DNA from: Albifimbria verrucaria
Taxonomy: Eukaryota > Ascomycota > Sordariomycetes > Hypocreales > Stachybotryaceae
Assembly (NCBI GenBank): GCA_020081605.1
Contig: JAHREC010000015.1
Span: forward strand, 62,001-126,000
Reading direction: 5' to 3'
DNA: 64,000 bases
Below, one piece after another: positions 32,414 through 43,780 of the stretch; within the stretch, counting starts at the first letter, position 1; every line of letters begins with the position of its first letter. The notes beneath the pieces were generated by a model. It was not told the origin of the DNA and made no database searches. It was given only the letters and a program-made list of their open reading frames with translations. Position numbers and translations under genes: made by a program.

Positions 32414-34643
32414 ATGTATTCTCCGATTGAGACTGGTCGAAAACGGAAAATCGACAAGCTCTACAGTAATAATCGCCTGTCAGCTTCCGTCACAACAACC
32501 CCAGCCGAAGCTTCATCTGCCACATCAGATGATAGTGGATTATGTGGTCGGTGTTCAGGAATTGATCTCGATGAAATTTTCAAGCGGAAGATTGACGAAG
32601 GAGAGAGTTCATTCATCATGAATCTAGGCTCGATTGTGGCCCTGAAGCTATCACATTGCCGACTGTGTCGCATTTTTGCAAGCTTCGCTCCAAACAACCC
32701 CTTCCCGAACTACACCTTCGAGAATCCGCACAGTCGTTAATGACTGGATTTTATCATTTACGGGTCTTTCGCGCCGGCTGGGTTCTTACCGGACTGGACA
32801 GGAAATTTCTTCAAGACACTAACCTCCTAGCTGTCGCCCCATCAAAATCAACAGCCAAGAGGCTTCGCTATAGCGAGACCCAGGATATGCGAGATGTCTT
32901 GCGTGAAACGGGTTACCTGAGTCTGGAGTCGTCAATCAACACACAACACATATGGAAAGTTCGCAGACTCGAGCCCCAGGTCTTTGATTTCACTCTTCTA
33001 AGTACCTGGATGTCCTACTGCGATGAAAATCACCGGACTCGCTGTTCTCGCAAGACTTTCCAGAGCTTCGCCATTTCTATGTCTTCGATCGCCGCAGCCG
33101 CGAAGTAGTCGATGCCCCGAAGGATGTCGCTATGTGGCTTTGTCCTATGTGTGGGAAAACATGACTTTTCTGGATCCTCCCTGGCCCCGGCGTCTCCTCA
33201 GAACAACCGGAACCGCTTAGAGAAAGTCATTGAAGATAGTATCACGGTGACACAAAGGCTCGGCCTACACTATCTCTGGGTTGACAGGATTTGCATTGAC
33301 CAGTCAGACGATGAGAACAAGCGCCACCAAATCAGCCAGATGGATATAATATACGCGAACGCTACCTTGACAATCATTGCGGCTGCAGGCAACGGTCCGG
33401 ATCGTGGATTACCCGGGATCAATGGGACTCCAAGATTATTACAACAACGAAGATTCGTGTTTGGAAACAAACGCCTTATATCTACCTTACCGGCTGGAAG
33501 CTACGCGGTTCAGAAATCCAAATGGCATACCCGAGGCTGGACGTTCCAAGAAGGTATCCTCTCTATAAGACGCCTAATTTTCACCGAAGCCCAAGTCCTC
33601 TTCGAATGTAACGGTATGCACTGTAGCGAGGTGTTAGAACTTCCTCTGGACTTGATGCACACCAAAGACAAGCGAAAATTCGACTGTTTGGCTTACGAGA
33701 TGGGGGTGTTTTCAGCAAAAGCACCCGGATCAGATCCCACGGAATATATGCAATATATTGCCAATTACTCGTTGAGGGAACTCACTTACCGTGAAGATAT
33801 TCTTAACGCTTTTCAGGGGTCCTGAACTCTTTCAAGAGAGCCAAGAATCCCGTATATCATTTTTGGGGTATTCCAATATTCTTAACCGACAACAACCTGT
33901 CACGCGCAAGTGGCCGAAAAAAATCACCAGGTCAATGTCAGCGCGCTTCGCTATCAGTCTCTTCTGGCATTCACCTCGGGTCAGTTCAGGGGTTATGTGC
34001 TTCCTGTGCGGACAAAGACAGGTTTCCGAGTTGGTCCTGGACCGGATGGGATGGACCTGTACAAGGTTGTCTTCCATTTGCCATTATGGAGAAGGGCTGC
34101 TTTTCGGATGTCCATATTTGGTTCGAGGATAATGGCAAGAATAGGTCTAGTCTTGACGAAATCGATTTCTACCCTCAGATGTGTGCACTACAAGATGTTT
34201 ACTCTAGAATCATCCAGATTGAAGGATGGACAATTGTCGTCGGCATCATGAATTTGCATTTCACTGCAGAAGAGAAGGCCCGTTTTGCGAAAGAGGGAAC
34301 GCATTGGGCACCACGAGATGGAATCCATGCCAGCTTCGGCATGGGCTCACGAGGAACTGTTTACTCAAGGCTCGAATGTCATGATATGTCATGGGTCTAT
34401 TCTTCTAATCACACCTTCATAGGCTTTCTTTCATCAGCTTACACAGAGAACCAAGGCAGCATGTTTGAAGATGCAATGCTTCTGGAAAACGTTGACGGCT
34501 CCTATGAACGCGTCGGTCTCTTTACTCCACGTTACTACTGGAGGTGGGATGAAGAAGGCAAATTGGAAAAGATTTCAGGAGAACTCAGTGGAAAAGGATG
34601 TGATGCCTTAGAAAGCACCAAGAAGCGGTTTTGGCTAGGGTAA
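32414..34643 (+). pseudogene. HET-domain protein (heterokaryon incompatibility), frameshifted
   Basis: HET proteins (PF06985) trigger cell death after fusion of unlike fungal strains. The start chosen is the ATG at 32414 ('MYSPIETGRKRKIDKLY'). The N-terminal region has 'LCGRCSGIDLDEIFKRK' and 'LSHCRLCRIFASF'. The three HET blocks are clear: 'GCRYVALSYVWE' (about 33118-33155), 'DSITVTQRLGLHYLWVDRIC' with 'IDQSDDENKRHQISQMDIIY' (33240-33360), and 'WHTRGWTFQEGILSIRRL' (about 33520-33575). The variable C-terminal part ends at 34643 'STKKRFWLG'. Frames change near 32700, 33060, 33120, 33190, 33825 and about 34085, so the gene is dead unless some changes are unrecognised introns. Confidence 0.85.
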
Positions 34644-35142
34644 AACGCTAAAGATGCACCTAGGAGGGTTCGAAATGACGGAGACCGGAGGATATTGGCC
34701 ATTGAATCAATTATACGTTGGAGAAGCTACGAAGTTTGACTCGTGTAGTTCACCGCGTGGGGTGACAACTACACAGGGTCTTTGCGTCCTAAATATTTGA
34801 GGGGCTGTCTCTGTTGATGGACTATCCTAGGTATTGGTCGCGGCGCTGGCGGCGTTATTAAAGGATGGGAATTCGTACGTCCGATCTAACGCCGCCGAAG
34901 GCTTGGGCCGCCAAGCGAACCTATTAGCTGTAATTCTCAAGTCTATTGGATTGCTAAAGAGCCTGAAAAACAGCTTAATCCTCAATTTGTGAAATCTTTC
35001 TTTGGAATTCTGCTATATACAAGCTTTGTGGAACAATCTACTTTGTTTATCGATGGTGACTTTTGTGATTTCTCCAAATCAGATGGACGTCGAATCTACT
35101 GGACAATAACAAATTGAACTCAGGTAAAGTTCATTTACCAGG
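34644..35142. other. Intergenic, no gene recognised
   Basis: No supportable gene. The sequence is moderately AT-rich and has no repeat shared with the rest of the window that I noticed. Confidence 0.4.
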
Positions 35143-35613
35143 ATGTGGTATCACGTAAAGGGAAAAGGGGTACAGACGATGCGAGGCGGAAGGCGACTCA
35201 TGCAGCTGGATAATCGACTGCAGAAGGAGCCTCATCGACAATGGAGCCTTTCGTCTACAACGAGCGGCACCGGGTTGTCATCTGCAAATTATGTAGCTTC
35301 GCTTATGTGTCGGAAGAAGCGCTCACTCACCTCTCTCGCCATCGAGACATGCCGCCAGGGAAGAGGAGAGCCATTGCGAACACCGTTCAGCAGCTACCAG
35401 ATATTCGTCGGAACCAAGCAAATCTCTTAGACTTCAACTTTCCACCACCAAGTGCGCCTCCAATCTCCCACTTGGCCGCTCCCCGAACGGACAGGATCAA
35501 ATGTCTAAAATGTCCTTATATCATGAAGAGCAAAATAAAGATGATTTAGCACTGGCGTGTTAAACACCAACTACAGAATTTTCGTGGGCGTGGGCGGCCG
35601 AGACTCAACCTAC
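35143..35613 (+). pseudogene. OrsD-family fragment G (N-terminal zinc-finger domain)
   Basis: The frame from ATG 35241 reads 'MEPFVYNERHRVVICKLCSF' (first finger CX2C), 'EEALTHLSRHRDMPPGKRRA', 'QLPDIRRNQANLLDFNFPPP' and the second finger start 'RIKCLKCPYIMKSK', with a stop at 35547-35549. A 'GRGRPRLN' tail is readable in another frame to about 35613. It belongs to the same subfamily as fragments D and I but is clearly more diverged, and its leader does not match their conserved 5' leader. The rest of the protein is missing. Confidence 0.75.
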
Positions 35614-35849
35614 TATAGGCTCTAATCACTAGGCTAGCATCCTAGCCCACAAGAACACAAAGTCTCAAGCTAGCAGTGGTGTGTTATAGTATTAGACATA
35701 AAACTTTGAAATTCTCTTCGAATTTTATGCTGACTTGACGGCTCTGAATATTATATAGCGACTTTGAGCCCACCCTGCAAAGCAACAAACCGCCAAAACA
35801 GGAGGCCACGAAAACGATGGGTCGATCTAAGCTAGCATCCTGTTCTCGT

Positions 35850-36335
35850 AGTTAACCTCATGCAATCGAAATGAGAAGTAAGACTAATGACATTAGATCT
35901 CTGGATATCCAGCCATTCCAGTAAGGTATCGGCACGGCCAAGTAACCCTTGAACCGACGCGCCTTGGTCAAACTTCGCATTCCAGTCGTAGGTGAAGATA
36001 CGAGCGGTTGGGATCTTAGAAGGTAGCATATTTGAGTCTCGCAGCCAGTGGACTCCTCCAGACTTAGGGTCATCGTCCCTCTCCCATGCTACCCAAGGGT
36101 TTGTTGAGTCAATATCCAAGCCATGGATGGCAACGATGCTACAACCTGTTAGCTGTGTTCGAGAAAGCCGGTATGTAGATGAGCTGACTCTATTTCTGTT
36201 CCGGTAATAGTTTCACTTCGCTCGGGATAAACCTGGTTTAGTCCAAGTCTTCGTTGATTCATTTCCACATGCAAGCCGAAGCCACCGGGAATAGGATGGA
36301 GCAGAGGAAAGACTCCTGCATTCTCAATGTATCGA
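35850..36335 (-). pseudogene. N-terminal fragment of an NLR-type gene with lipase-like effector domain
   Basis: The minus strand reads 'GVFPLLHPIPGGFGLHVEM', 'RLGLNQVYPERS' and then 'SIVAIHGLDIDSTNPWVAWE', 'GVHWLRDSNMLPSKIPTARI', 'FTYDWNAKFDQGASVQGLLG'. The VxxIHGL motif followed by W-RD-LP...RIxTY is the opening of the alpha/beta-hydrolase (lipase-like, DUF676-like) domain that many fungal NLRs carry before NACHT or NB-ARC. The serine elbow and everything downstream are missing; the fragment stops near 35850. This is a relic of a possible immunity-type gene. Confidence 0.55.
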
Positions 36336-36384
36336 GATCCGTGGCTAATTGGTGTGATAAAGATGAAAATATGAGAAATTTATG

Positions 36385-36872
36385 CATGCGAAACGTTGAC
36401 TGATGTCGTGCTGATTAAAGTCTCCGACAACCACGACATCAACTAGCCTACCAGCTTGTCTTCTTGTGCTTACTATAACCTGGCGCAGAGCGTTGCAGGT
36501 ATCTTGAAGGGCCTGGGCGTCTCTTCCCGGTACATAAGCAGATATGACCAAGACCAGTCGTTCAGGGAGTCGCAAGATGGCTGCTGTCATGTCCGACATT
36601 TCTATCGGTATCTGCTCTGCCTCTACATCCTTGTTCACCCATAACATGCTTCGAATCGGCCACCTGCCCTCCTTCCGAGCAGTCGGGACCATCTAGACCC
36701 ATCTGGAGTGTCCCATGGGTACTGTTAGTAACTTGTCGCCTTTTTGGTGTGCCTGAGGCTCTTGGATGGCTATCACTGTGTGGTCTTGAAGATGCTTATC
36801 GTTCATAAGGCTTTCGTGTACGGTATCCTGCTTTCTTACATTCAGCTGAATCACCTGGAATAACCTACTCAT
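36385..36872 (-). pseudogene. LINE copy 2 ORF2 fragment (endonuclease N-terminus)
   Basis: ORF2 starts at the ATG that overlaps the ORF1 stop and reads '[20 protein letters not shown]', '[14 protein letters not shown]', then a stop (TAG, about 36695), then in the same frame 'KEGRWPIRSMLWVNKDVEAE' and 'LVLVISAYVPGRDAQAL', ending at 'VVVGDFNQHD'. The TAG replaces what is tryptophan-like context in copy 1, which fits a G-to-A change of TGG. The rest of ORF2 is gone. Confidence 0.8.
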
Positions 36873-37659
36873 GCCGTCTGGGGTGAAGCTTCAGGCAATT
36901 TCTACTGAATGCCTCATGTGGACCACTACAGAGAGCACACTTGGGTATCTGTGCCTGGCATTCTCTATGATGGTGGCCCTCGCCAGCGCATCTGGCACAT
37001 ACTCGATTCTTACTGCAGGAAAATGCCTTATGGCCGAGTTCTTGACAGTTGTAGCATTGCTCCGGTCCATTGAGCTGTTGGAACACACTCGTATATGCCG
37101 ACTCGCCCGCAACGAGAAAGTAGTGTTCCTCCAGTAGTCTCCTGGCATCCCTGTTCTTGGTGAGGTACACTACCATGGAACCATATGTCTTCGGGTTGAC
37201 CTTTCGGCTTAGCCAGACCACCTTGGCAATCTGGGCTTCATTCTCCTGACTTAGCGTTTCCATTGCTCCGGGAAGGACGTTGAACTCCTGGTCAAAGACG
37301 GCCGTGCGATCCACACTATCAACTCTGATAGGGTACAATTGGTCTCGGAGAACTCTAGCACCTGGAGCTTTCCTGGCTTCGAGGATGGTCTTGATCTTTT
37401 GTATCTCACCTTCGTCCCTACCAATGATCCTGAGGCGGTTGGCGTTCCGTCCATCTCGGGTTACCGCGACGCACCGCCAGTGAGATTGGTCACTTGACTT
37501 TCGCATCTCCTGTTCCAGGGTCCTGCGAATCATTGGCGGTGTAGCGTCTTCGATGTGGTCTTCCGAAACTCTGGACGTGTCCACGGTGCAAAACACCGAT
37601 TCTGGCGTTGCCGATCGGGCGGCAGGTGACGATGGAGCGGACATGCTGAGGGTTGTCAT
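36865..37659 (-). CDS. LINE copy 2 ORF1 (Gag-like), apparently intact frame
   Basis: This is a 264-codon open frame homologous to ORF1 of copy 1. It reads '[20 protein letters not shown]', '[20 protein letters not shown]' and '[18 protein letters not shown]', followed by three cysteine motifs: '[14 protein letters not shown]', '[14 protein letters not shown]' and '[15 protein letters not shown]'. The start at 37659 is the first Met; the coiled-coil N-terminus seen in copy 1 may lie further upstream in a broken frame. The stop overlaps the ORF2 start as ATGAGTAG, the same arrangement as in copy 1. Confidence 0.8.
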   Translation of the reverse strand: MTTLSMSAPSSPAARSATPESVFCTVDTSRVSEDHIEDATPPMIRRTLEQEMRKSSDQSHWRCVAVTRDGRNANRLRIIGRDEGEIQKIKTILEARKAPGARVLRDQLYPIRVDSVDRTAVFDQEFNVLPGAMETLSQENEAQIAKVVWLSRKVNPKTYGSMVVYLTKNRDARRLLEEHYFLVAGESAYTSVFQQLNGPEQCYNCQELGHKAFSCSKNRVCARCAGEGHHHRECQAQIPKCALCSGPHEAFSRNCLKLHPRRHE

Positions 37660-38189
37660 CCTAGCCGCATCTGCAACGATGAGACTGGATCTCGAACAAC
37701 GGTGTAGAAGGTACCGGTATTCAGAGGCACTTCGCGTTGCTAAAGTCTGCTATTTGTTCCTATGCTATGGCATTATCTCTGGACTAGGTTTTGTCCCTCG
37801 TGGTTTCCCTGGTCCTTAACGCCAATGTGAGGGATCTAGTTCAGCTATTTTTGGTTTGTTCAGGTACTTGACATTTTTCAACTCGCAGTAGGTTGCAGTT
37901 TTCTGACGGTCGATTGCGTTGATGATAATTGTGTTGGTGTTTCACATGAAATTACGACAAGATTTTAATTTTAATTTACGCCTTACCGTTCTCAAACAAG
38001 CCATAACCAGACTTAGTCACACTGCACGATTTATTCCTAGCTCAGTAGAAAAAAGCAATGAGGCAGTTGTCCCATCAACGCCATGTTGTGAAGCCACAGC
38101 ACACAAGCTTTCGAAGCCTGTGTCAGTGACCACATTGCTAAAAATGCCATTTTCACATTTTCATACCTCAATTCTCTGGGCGTCTGACC
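37660..38189. other. Intergenic / possible 5' part of LINE copy 2
   Basis: No gene can be supported. The part nearest 37660 may be the frameshifted ORF1 N-terminus and 5' untranslated region of LINE copy 2. Confidence 0.35.
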
Positions 38190-38513
38190 ATGGCGTCAGC
38201 ATCGGGTGGAACACATTCGAATGAGACTCTCGGAAATGTTGAGAATGACCGGTTGAAAGTTCAACAGCTCCTTGAAAACTGCTTGGCGGATGTTAAAAGC
38301 TTAAAATCGCCATATCAAATCCAACTAGAACGACTCGACCAAGCTTTCGACCAAGCACTTGATGATTATCGCAGAACGAAAGATCAGGAAGCTCGAGAAA
38401 GAGTGGTAAATGCTGCTAGAGATCTTTACACGTGCATGGACCAACAGCCCGTTTGCTTGAAGGAAGACAAAAAAGGCTCGAGACCCTTGCGCTCGAAACT
38501 GCAAAGTCCCTGA
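38190..38513 (+). CDS. Small helical protein of unknown function, end uncertain
   Basis: The 107-codon frame reads 'MASASGGTHSNETLGNVEND', 'LKVQQLLENCLADVKSLKSP' and 'LERLDQAFDQALDDYRRTKD', a strongly helical, coiled-coil-like pattern. From about 38450 the other frame continues the helical pattern better ('RQKRLETLALETAKSLIPYF', ending 'VDKARSND' at about 38595). A one-base shift or an unrecognised splice near 38455 is therefore likely. No domain recognised. Confidence 0.4.
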   Translation: MASASGGTHSNETLGNVENDRLKVQQLLENCLADVKSLKSPYQIQLERLDQAFDQALDDYRRTKDQEARERVVNAARDLYTCMDQQPVCLKEDKKGSRPLRSKLQSP

Positions 38514-38973
38514 TACCATATTTTCCACTGGCCTACAATCAGCAGAGCGATCAAGATAAAACATCAGTGGATAAGGCGCGATCCAACGATTGACATTATG
38601 CCGGCAAATCTTAGTAGGTTGGACGGGAGTGACATCTGGCTGATCGACGGTATTCATGGTAGCGGCGTAATGTGGCTTGGTCAGCGTTAGGGTTCAAGGG
38701 CACTGGATGTGGATAGACGGATGGTTGTGTATTTTCCAAATGGTAATTTCAAATGTATCATACCGTGCTTTTCCTTCGATGCTGTCTCCCTGCTGAAAGA
38801 AAGCGAAACAGCTTCTTCGTATGCCTGAGTTGGAAAATCGCCTCACTATTCTCCTGAGCTTACGGCTCTCATAACCAATCTCATAGCTCGGACATAGAAA
38901 GACATTTGCGAGAACCCGAGACCCAACTATGGAACCATAGAGCCTCCAGATACCGAGAGTTATACCGGTACGG

Positions 38974-40889
38974 TTGCCCATTAACACAGTAATTATAATG
39001 CAGGCTTACATTTCAGTCAACCCAGAGCATAGCATTCTGCTTTGCAAGCTCTGTCAGATAGGCATTAAACCAGGGTTAGCGGTCGAGTCACACTACCGGC
39101 AGCAACACCATTTAAAGGGCCAAGTGCTACGAGACATCAAGGATTACTACGAGTCACGGCCATTCAATAACCCCGTCACAGTTAAGCTACCAGAGGATCG
39201 AAGCCTACCCATTCAAGGACTTCGCATACAGACCGGCTTCTGCTGCAACATATGTTGAACATTAAGTTTAAGAAAAGATATCATAAGTCAACATTGGAGG
39301 AAGTCACACGGCACTTGCATGGCGCAGTACAGCGAAGTGAAACTGCAGTCATGGATGAAATCACACCAGCGATACTGGATCGTCCGAACACAGGACGACG
39401 AGGTGACGGAGACGCCCGTGCAAAGCCAATTGGATAGCATTGTTGCGGAGAGCATGGCGGAGTTGGAAAGAGAGCGTGCGCAGAGACGCGAACGCGGCGA
39501 TACGCAGGAAGGCTTGGATTATGATTCGACTTGGGTAAAGGAAATGAAGCGGGTAAGGCATATTGGACAAAGAAATCTCATGGAGATTCACGATGCGGCT
39601 CAATTGGTACAGGCAAAAACCCAGAAGAATGGGAAAGAGCCCGAGGACGAGGCCGCCAAGGAGGAAGTTCGAGCACTGAGGCTATTAGAAGAGAGCTTCG
39701 ATCGAGAGATTGACCGTTGCAGCTGGCGTCTGGATAGTTTGCCGAAAGAAACTCTACAGTGTCTGCATGGAATCGAGGTTGGCAAGCCACACAACAGGCC
39801 ATTCGGCTACACGGTTCAGGACAGACCGCGGAAAATTTACCAGATAATCGCGCACCGCTATCTAGGATTCTGCTGGCGAGCATTCCGAATGGGCCGACGC
39901 GAAGCAGAGGAGAGACTTGCCATGTTCTTCACTGATGAGCAATGGAATCTAATGGGCGACATTGCCGAAGTATTGGAGAAAGAAGCAGCAGCCAGTGTTC
40001 CAAAGGTACAACGCAAGGAGTATCACAATGGTTTTAGCGATGAAGAAACGGATAGCGATTCCGAGGACGATGGAAGAATATCGTGGGGCACGGACAATAA
40101 TAATAACCTGCTGGACTCTGCCGCCTTTCGATTCATGGTTGCTTCAGTCAAGGTGAAGATTGGGGTAACATGTACAACAACGCGCTACTATGCTTCTGCG
40201 CTGCGCTAGGGATCCGCCGACATCCATTAGGTTTCACTGAAGCGTATCTATACACAGGGACGCTGGCAGCATTGCTATGGGTATGTCGTCTATTCTTCTT
40301 GGAGGCCGGCTTTGAAGACGTGCCGTGCGAGCTGGAGCAGGTGAGCTACGAAGCGGCCGATCGGTTTCGACTTGAACATGAGAAGTGGATGTGTGTCGGG
40401 ACATATACGGTGGTAAGCAAGATCATCAACTGGATGGCATATGGCAAGGGACACTGTAACAAGACAGGCGGAACACCATCCGTGTACTGGTCCAAAGACA
40501 AAGAGTCATTGTTTCATAGCGGAGAACGACTTCTAGTATCGGACTTCCAACGAGCTGTATGCAAGCTCGTTCTAGAAGCACAACGGCTGATGGACGAATT
40601 GTTCGACGGTTCATGGAGTCAAGTAGAGGCAACGATCGACATACACCGGATTGTTGACAACGTAGCACGGGTTGGGGCTGGCGAATCGTTTGCAACCAAT
40701 AAAAAGAATGCATGGTTGGAACCCGGGCCAAAGAAGGTCATTCAGGCAAACAGCGCATATTTCTTCGATTCGATCAGGAACGAGTGGAAGCGAGCCAATG
40801 TGGAGAAATGGCTACAGCGGTTCCGCAAACTCGTAGAAATACTTATGGTACTGGTTCATATCTGGCAGGGTATGCCGGGGCAGTATTGA
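38974..40889 (+). pseudogene. OrsD-family fragment H (fingers to middle part, truncated before the recombinase box I)
   Basis: This is the longest N-terminal copy. It starts 'ISVNPEHSILLCKLCQIGIK' with the first finger, continues 'LKGQVLRDIKDYYESRPF' and 'LPIQGLRIQTGFCCNIC', and after a shift near 39255 'VKLQSWMKSHQRYWIV'. A long open frame (39319-40209) has acidic and helical parts and 'LLEESFDREIDRCSWRLDSL', 'KIYQIIAHRYLGFCWRAFRM'. The next frame (40170-40889) has 'NNALLCFCAALGIRRHPLGF', 'YLYTGTLAALLWVCRLFFLE', 'INWMAYGKGHCNKTGGTPSV' and 'RLMDELFDGSWSQVEATIDI'. It stops at 'LVHIWQGMPGQY', exactly where other copies enter the box I region, and abuts fragment I tail to tail. Two shifts make it non-functional. 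Confidence 0.75.
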
Positions 40890-42751
40890 CGAGCGAGCTT
40901 GAACTGCCGACAATCCGAAAAAAATCAAAAGACACCGCTGAAATAGACAAGTAACGTGGACTCGGGCTGACCATCAAGAAATGGCTGAGTGCTAAGCGAG
41001 ACACTTAGCTTGAATAGAAGTTCCAAGAACTCCATCTCCGCTGCACCTTGATTCGTGACACTAGAGTCATTCTTCATGTTCGGAGAGTCCTAAGGAGTGG
41101 GTGCATCCTCGAGTTCTTCTTGTTGATAATCTTCAGGTTCTTCACTCTGCTCCTCTATTTCATCATCAATCTCCTCCTCTTCGAGTTCTTCGAGCTCTCC
41201 ATCGTCTTCAGGTTGGCCCCAACAGCCATACTCTCCGCCTTGTACATCCTCATTGTTGAACCGGCTGTCCAAAGAGGACGCAGTCAAATATCGTTTGTCA
41301 GTAGTAATCGGCCATTTTCCGTTCTCTGTATTTATACCACCCCACACACGGTGGTCACATATAACCTTGAGCAGATGAGTGTACCTCTTGGGGATGTGAG
41401 CTTTAACCTGCTGCCTGGATGTGGGTGACATCAAGTATGCCCTCAGCACAAATAGGATAAACCGCTTCCACATGGACCGATACCGAGTCCTTGTGCTCGG
41501 CTCTGTCATAACGGAGAACACCCTCGGCTGATAGGTATGACTTTTCGAAGAGGGAAGCCAACGGCGAACCAGCCTGCTCGTATTCCGAGCTGTGTTCTCG
41601 CATCGATCAAGCATTAGGTCGATGGCTGCCCCTATACAAGCAAGCTTCTGCTCGTCTTGACAGCGGCTAATTAAATCGGCATCTTCTTCTCGTGGTCCTT
41701 GGCCAAGAACGAAGTCTTTCCAAATCCCTGTCCCAGATTCGCGAGCTGGTTGTCGAGTCATTGCGCATAGAATGTCTCGGCGAGTATTCTTGTATATCTT
41801 TGGCCATCGTGTACGTTCTAGTCATGGACTAGTTGCTGCGAGGGACTCCTCTCCCAAGGCCATTGCATAGTATCGCGGTTGATTCTGGGTAGCCATATGT
41901 TTCTCATGCCGTGCAATGACCTCCTGAATATGCAGCGATGCTTCCGATGACATGTTGCGAGAAATTACCAATTCCTGCGCCCATTCTTGATCCACCCGCT
42001 TGGCCTTGCGGGCAACCGTCTTTCGATTAACTTCGAACCAGCCGCTCGCCAGGCGTGAGAGGAAGAACCGTTGGCAGTGCACATTTTCTCTCCATTGCGA
42101 TCCTGGAGTAACTTCCGATTTGCTTGCCGTTGACTCCTTCCCATCAAGTTTTGGTCGTCCACGACCACGACTCTTCCCATTCAGATGAACCTTGCGATCA
42201 TGCTCCTCCTTCTTCCTCACAGCTCTCACAACATACGAGCATTTGGGACACTTGGTCCCGTCTGTCTGTGGCAATGCTAGGTACGGGATAGGGGCGTATC
42301 TGGCGGTGGGAACTGAAAGTCTATGAGATCGTTTTGGTCGCGGCGAATATCGGGTATCTTCGCGATTAACTCGGCGATGGCTTTTCTTTGTCCACTTGGG
42401 AGCCCCCGGTGTCTGTTACGTAGATGAGTAGGCACCTCATTGGAGACACAAGCAAAGCCACAGGTCTTGCAGATAACAACCCGGTATCTTGCGTTATAGA
42501 CGAAAGGCTCCATGCCTACAGAGCACTCATATTCTGATTACGGCTTCTTATGCATATTCATAGTGCAACCAAATCTCAGGATCCATGATCCTCTTCGCCC
42601 CTTTACGCGTCTGTCTATCCCCTGCAACGTGAGACGCGTCGTGTTCAGTGACTAAATCACCGGACCCCTGCTAAAACAATAAACTCTACCCCTATATTAT
42701 GGGGCAGAAAAAATAACTACACTCAAGTGAACGTAGGTCTGGTGCAGTAGG
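40875..42751 (-). pseudogene. OrsD-family fragment I, 5' end to middle part
   Basis: The conserved 5' leader occupies 42751-42514 (edge CCTACTGCACCAGACC; ACGCGT pair at 42605-42612 and 42632-42639). The protein starts at ATG 42513: 'MEPFVYNARYRVVICKTCGF', 'PDIRRDQNDLIDFQFPPPDT', a one-base shift near 42280, second finger 'GTKCPKCSYVVRAVRKKEEH', an AT-hook-like 'KSRGRGRPKLDGKE' and 'VHCQRFFLSRLASGWFEVNR', with a stop at 41822. Then comes another frame from 41761: 'DFVLGQGPREEDADLISRC', 'RTRYRSMWKRFILFVLRAY', a very acidic stretch (about 41090-41250), and finally 'LSVSLSTQPFLDGQPESTLL' to 40875. The recombinase-like C-terminus is missing because the copy collides with fragment H. Confidence 0.8.
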
Positions 42752-43280
42752 CTTGCCAGATCATGTCCTCTTCCGACCTCGAAATATTCGCTGCGTGGGC
42801 CCTTGGCAAAGAGCTGCTGGTAGAACACACCACTTCTCCAATAGCTGTCACCCGCGTCCGTTTCGACTGACCTGGTGCTCCGGGGCCAGGCTTTTGACCC
42901 AGTTCAACGTGATGTGCTTTCCAAAGATGCTCGTTCCTTCGTCTGATGTTTGCGCTTACTGCCCGACAGTCTGTGGTAAATGTACATCCTAACCCTCCAC
43001 TTTTTGGCGCACCGAGTGATTCTATTGGCAGGCTGTTATCCGGGATATGTGGTATGGCTAAGATTTCATCGTTGCTGTTGATAAGATCGAGCGTTTCAGC
43101 CCATAGCTTGACTTTATCGATCTCATTCTTCTTAAAGCCATGTGGTTTACCGCGTAAATGTGCCTGGATTCTATGCCGTGTAACCATGTACTTACACGAC
43201 TTACAACACAGAAGGCGTAAGTTATTTTCATAAATAAAATATTCCATTGCGTACAACTTAAGTATGGATAAGAATAGCAA
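42752..43280 (-). pseudogene. OrsD-family fragment J (N-terminal fingers), interrupted by fragment I
   Basis: The minus-strand frame reads 'MEYFIYENNLRLLCCKSCKY' (first finger), 'RIQAHLRGKPHGFKKNEIDK', 'HIPDNSLPIESLGAPKSGGL' and a second finger 'CTFTTDCRAVSANIRRRNEH' with 'LWKAHH'. It belongs to another subfamily than I. Its reading frame runs straight across the 5' edge of fragment I at 42751 for nine codons, which shows that the DNA of I was joined here secondarily. J is cut off after about 170 codons. Confidence 0.7.
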
Positions 43281-43780
43281 TATAAGCTGATGAATTGGGA
43301 AAACTCCTATCCTCTTATGCTTTACTTCTTACTTGAACTTACTTTTTATCATGCTGGTTGCTTGAGTAAGTGCGACCGCCATGTCTCTATGTGGGAGTTA
43401 GGAAAAGTTCCTGATTGGGCAATCACTACAGGCCACCCTTGTTGGCAAAGGACGTGTAAGTTGAAGGGTGCGGGTGAATATGTTGTTTTGTCGTCTTCAC
43501 AATTAACCCAAAAGAGAAATAACAGCCTTACCGTAATCCTGGTATTGTGATCTACAGACTTACCATGTTTTTTTGGGCTTGTCGTATTGTCTATTGGTGT
43601 TCAATTGGGAGTTCGTCGGTTACCCCAGATATAGATCGTCTGTTAACTTAGGTCATGGTACCACGCCTTATATGTATTAACAAAATAGATTTGTTGGTGG
43701 CTAAGCAGAGCGAGTCATTACATGCGAAGGCGATAGAAATATAGCTTTCTATTTGCCCCATCCTAGTAATAATATAAGTT
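43281..43780. other. Intergenic, no gene recognised
   Basis: No supportable gene. An open 86-codon frame at 43290 has no family features. Confidence 0.4.

Larger units (their letters stand above)
36345..37659 (-). mobile_element. Tad-like LINE, copy 2, lacking everything after the endonuclease
   Basis: ORF1 and the first about 160 codons of ORF2 are present on the minus strand, but sequence similarity stops right after 'VVVGDFNQHD' near 36400. Reverse transcriptase and RNase H are absent. LINE copies are normally truncated at the 5' end by incomplete reverse transcription. Loss of the 3' part here must come from later deletion or recombination. The 5' end is not defined. Confidence 0.85.

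Noticed and set aside
13335..42751. CCTACT / AGTAGG occurs at the OrsD 5' edge, the 350-bp repeat edge and the MITE right edge, suggesting a shared terminal inverted repeat
   Set aside because: A six-base match is expected about 30 times by chance in both strands of 64 kb, and the bases that follow differ (TGCACC, ATAG, ACCCC). It needs genome-wide ends before it can be claimed.
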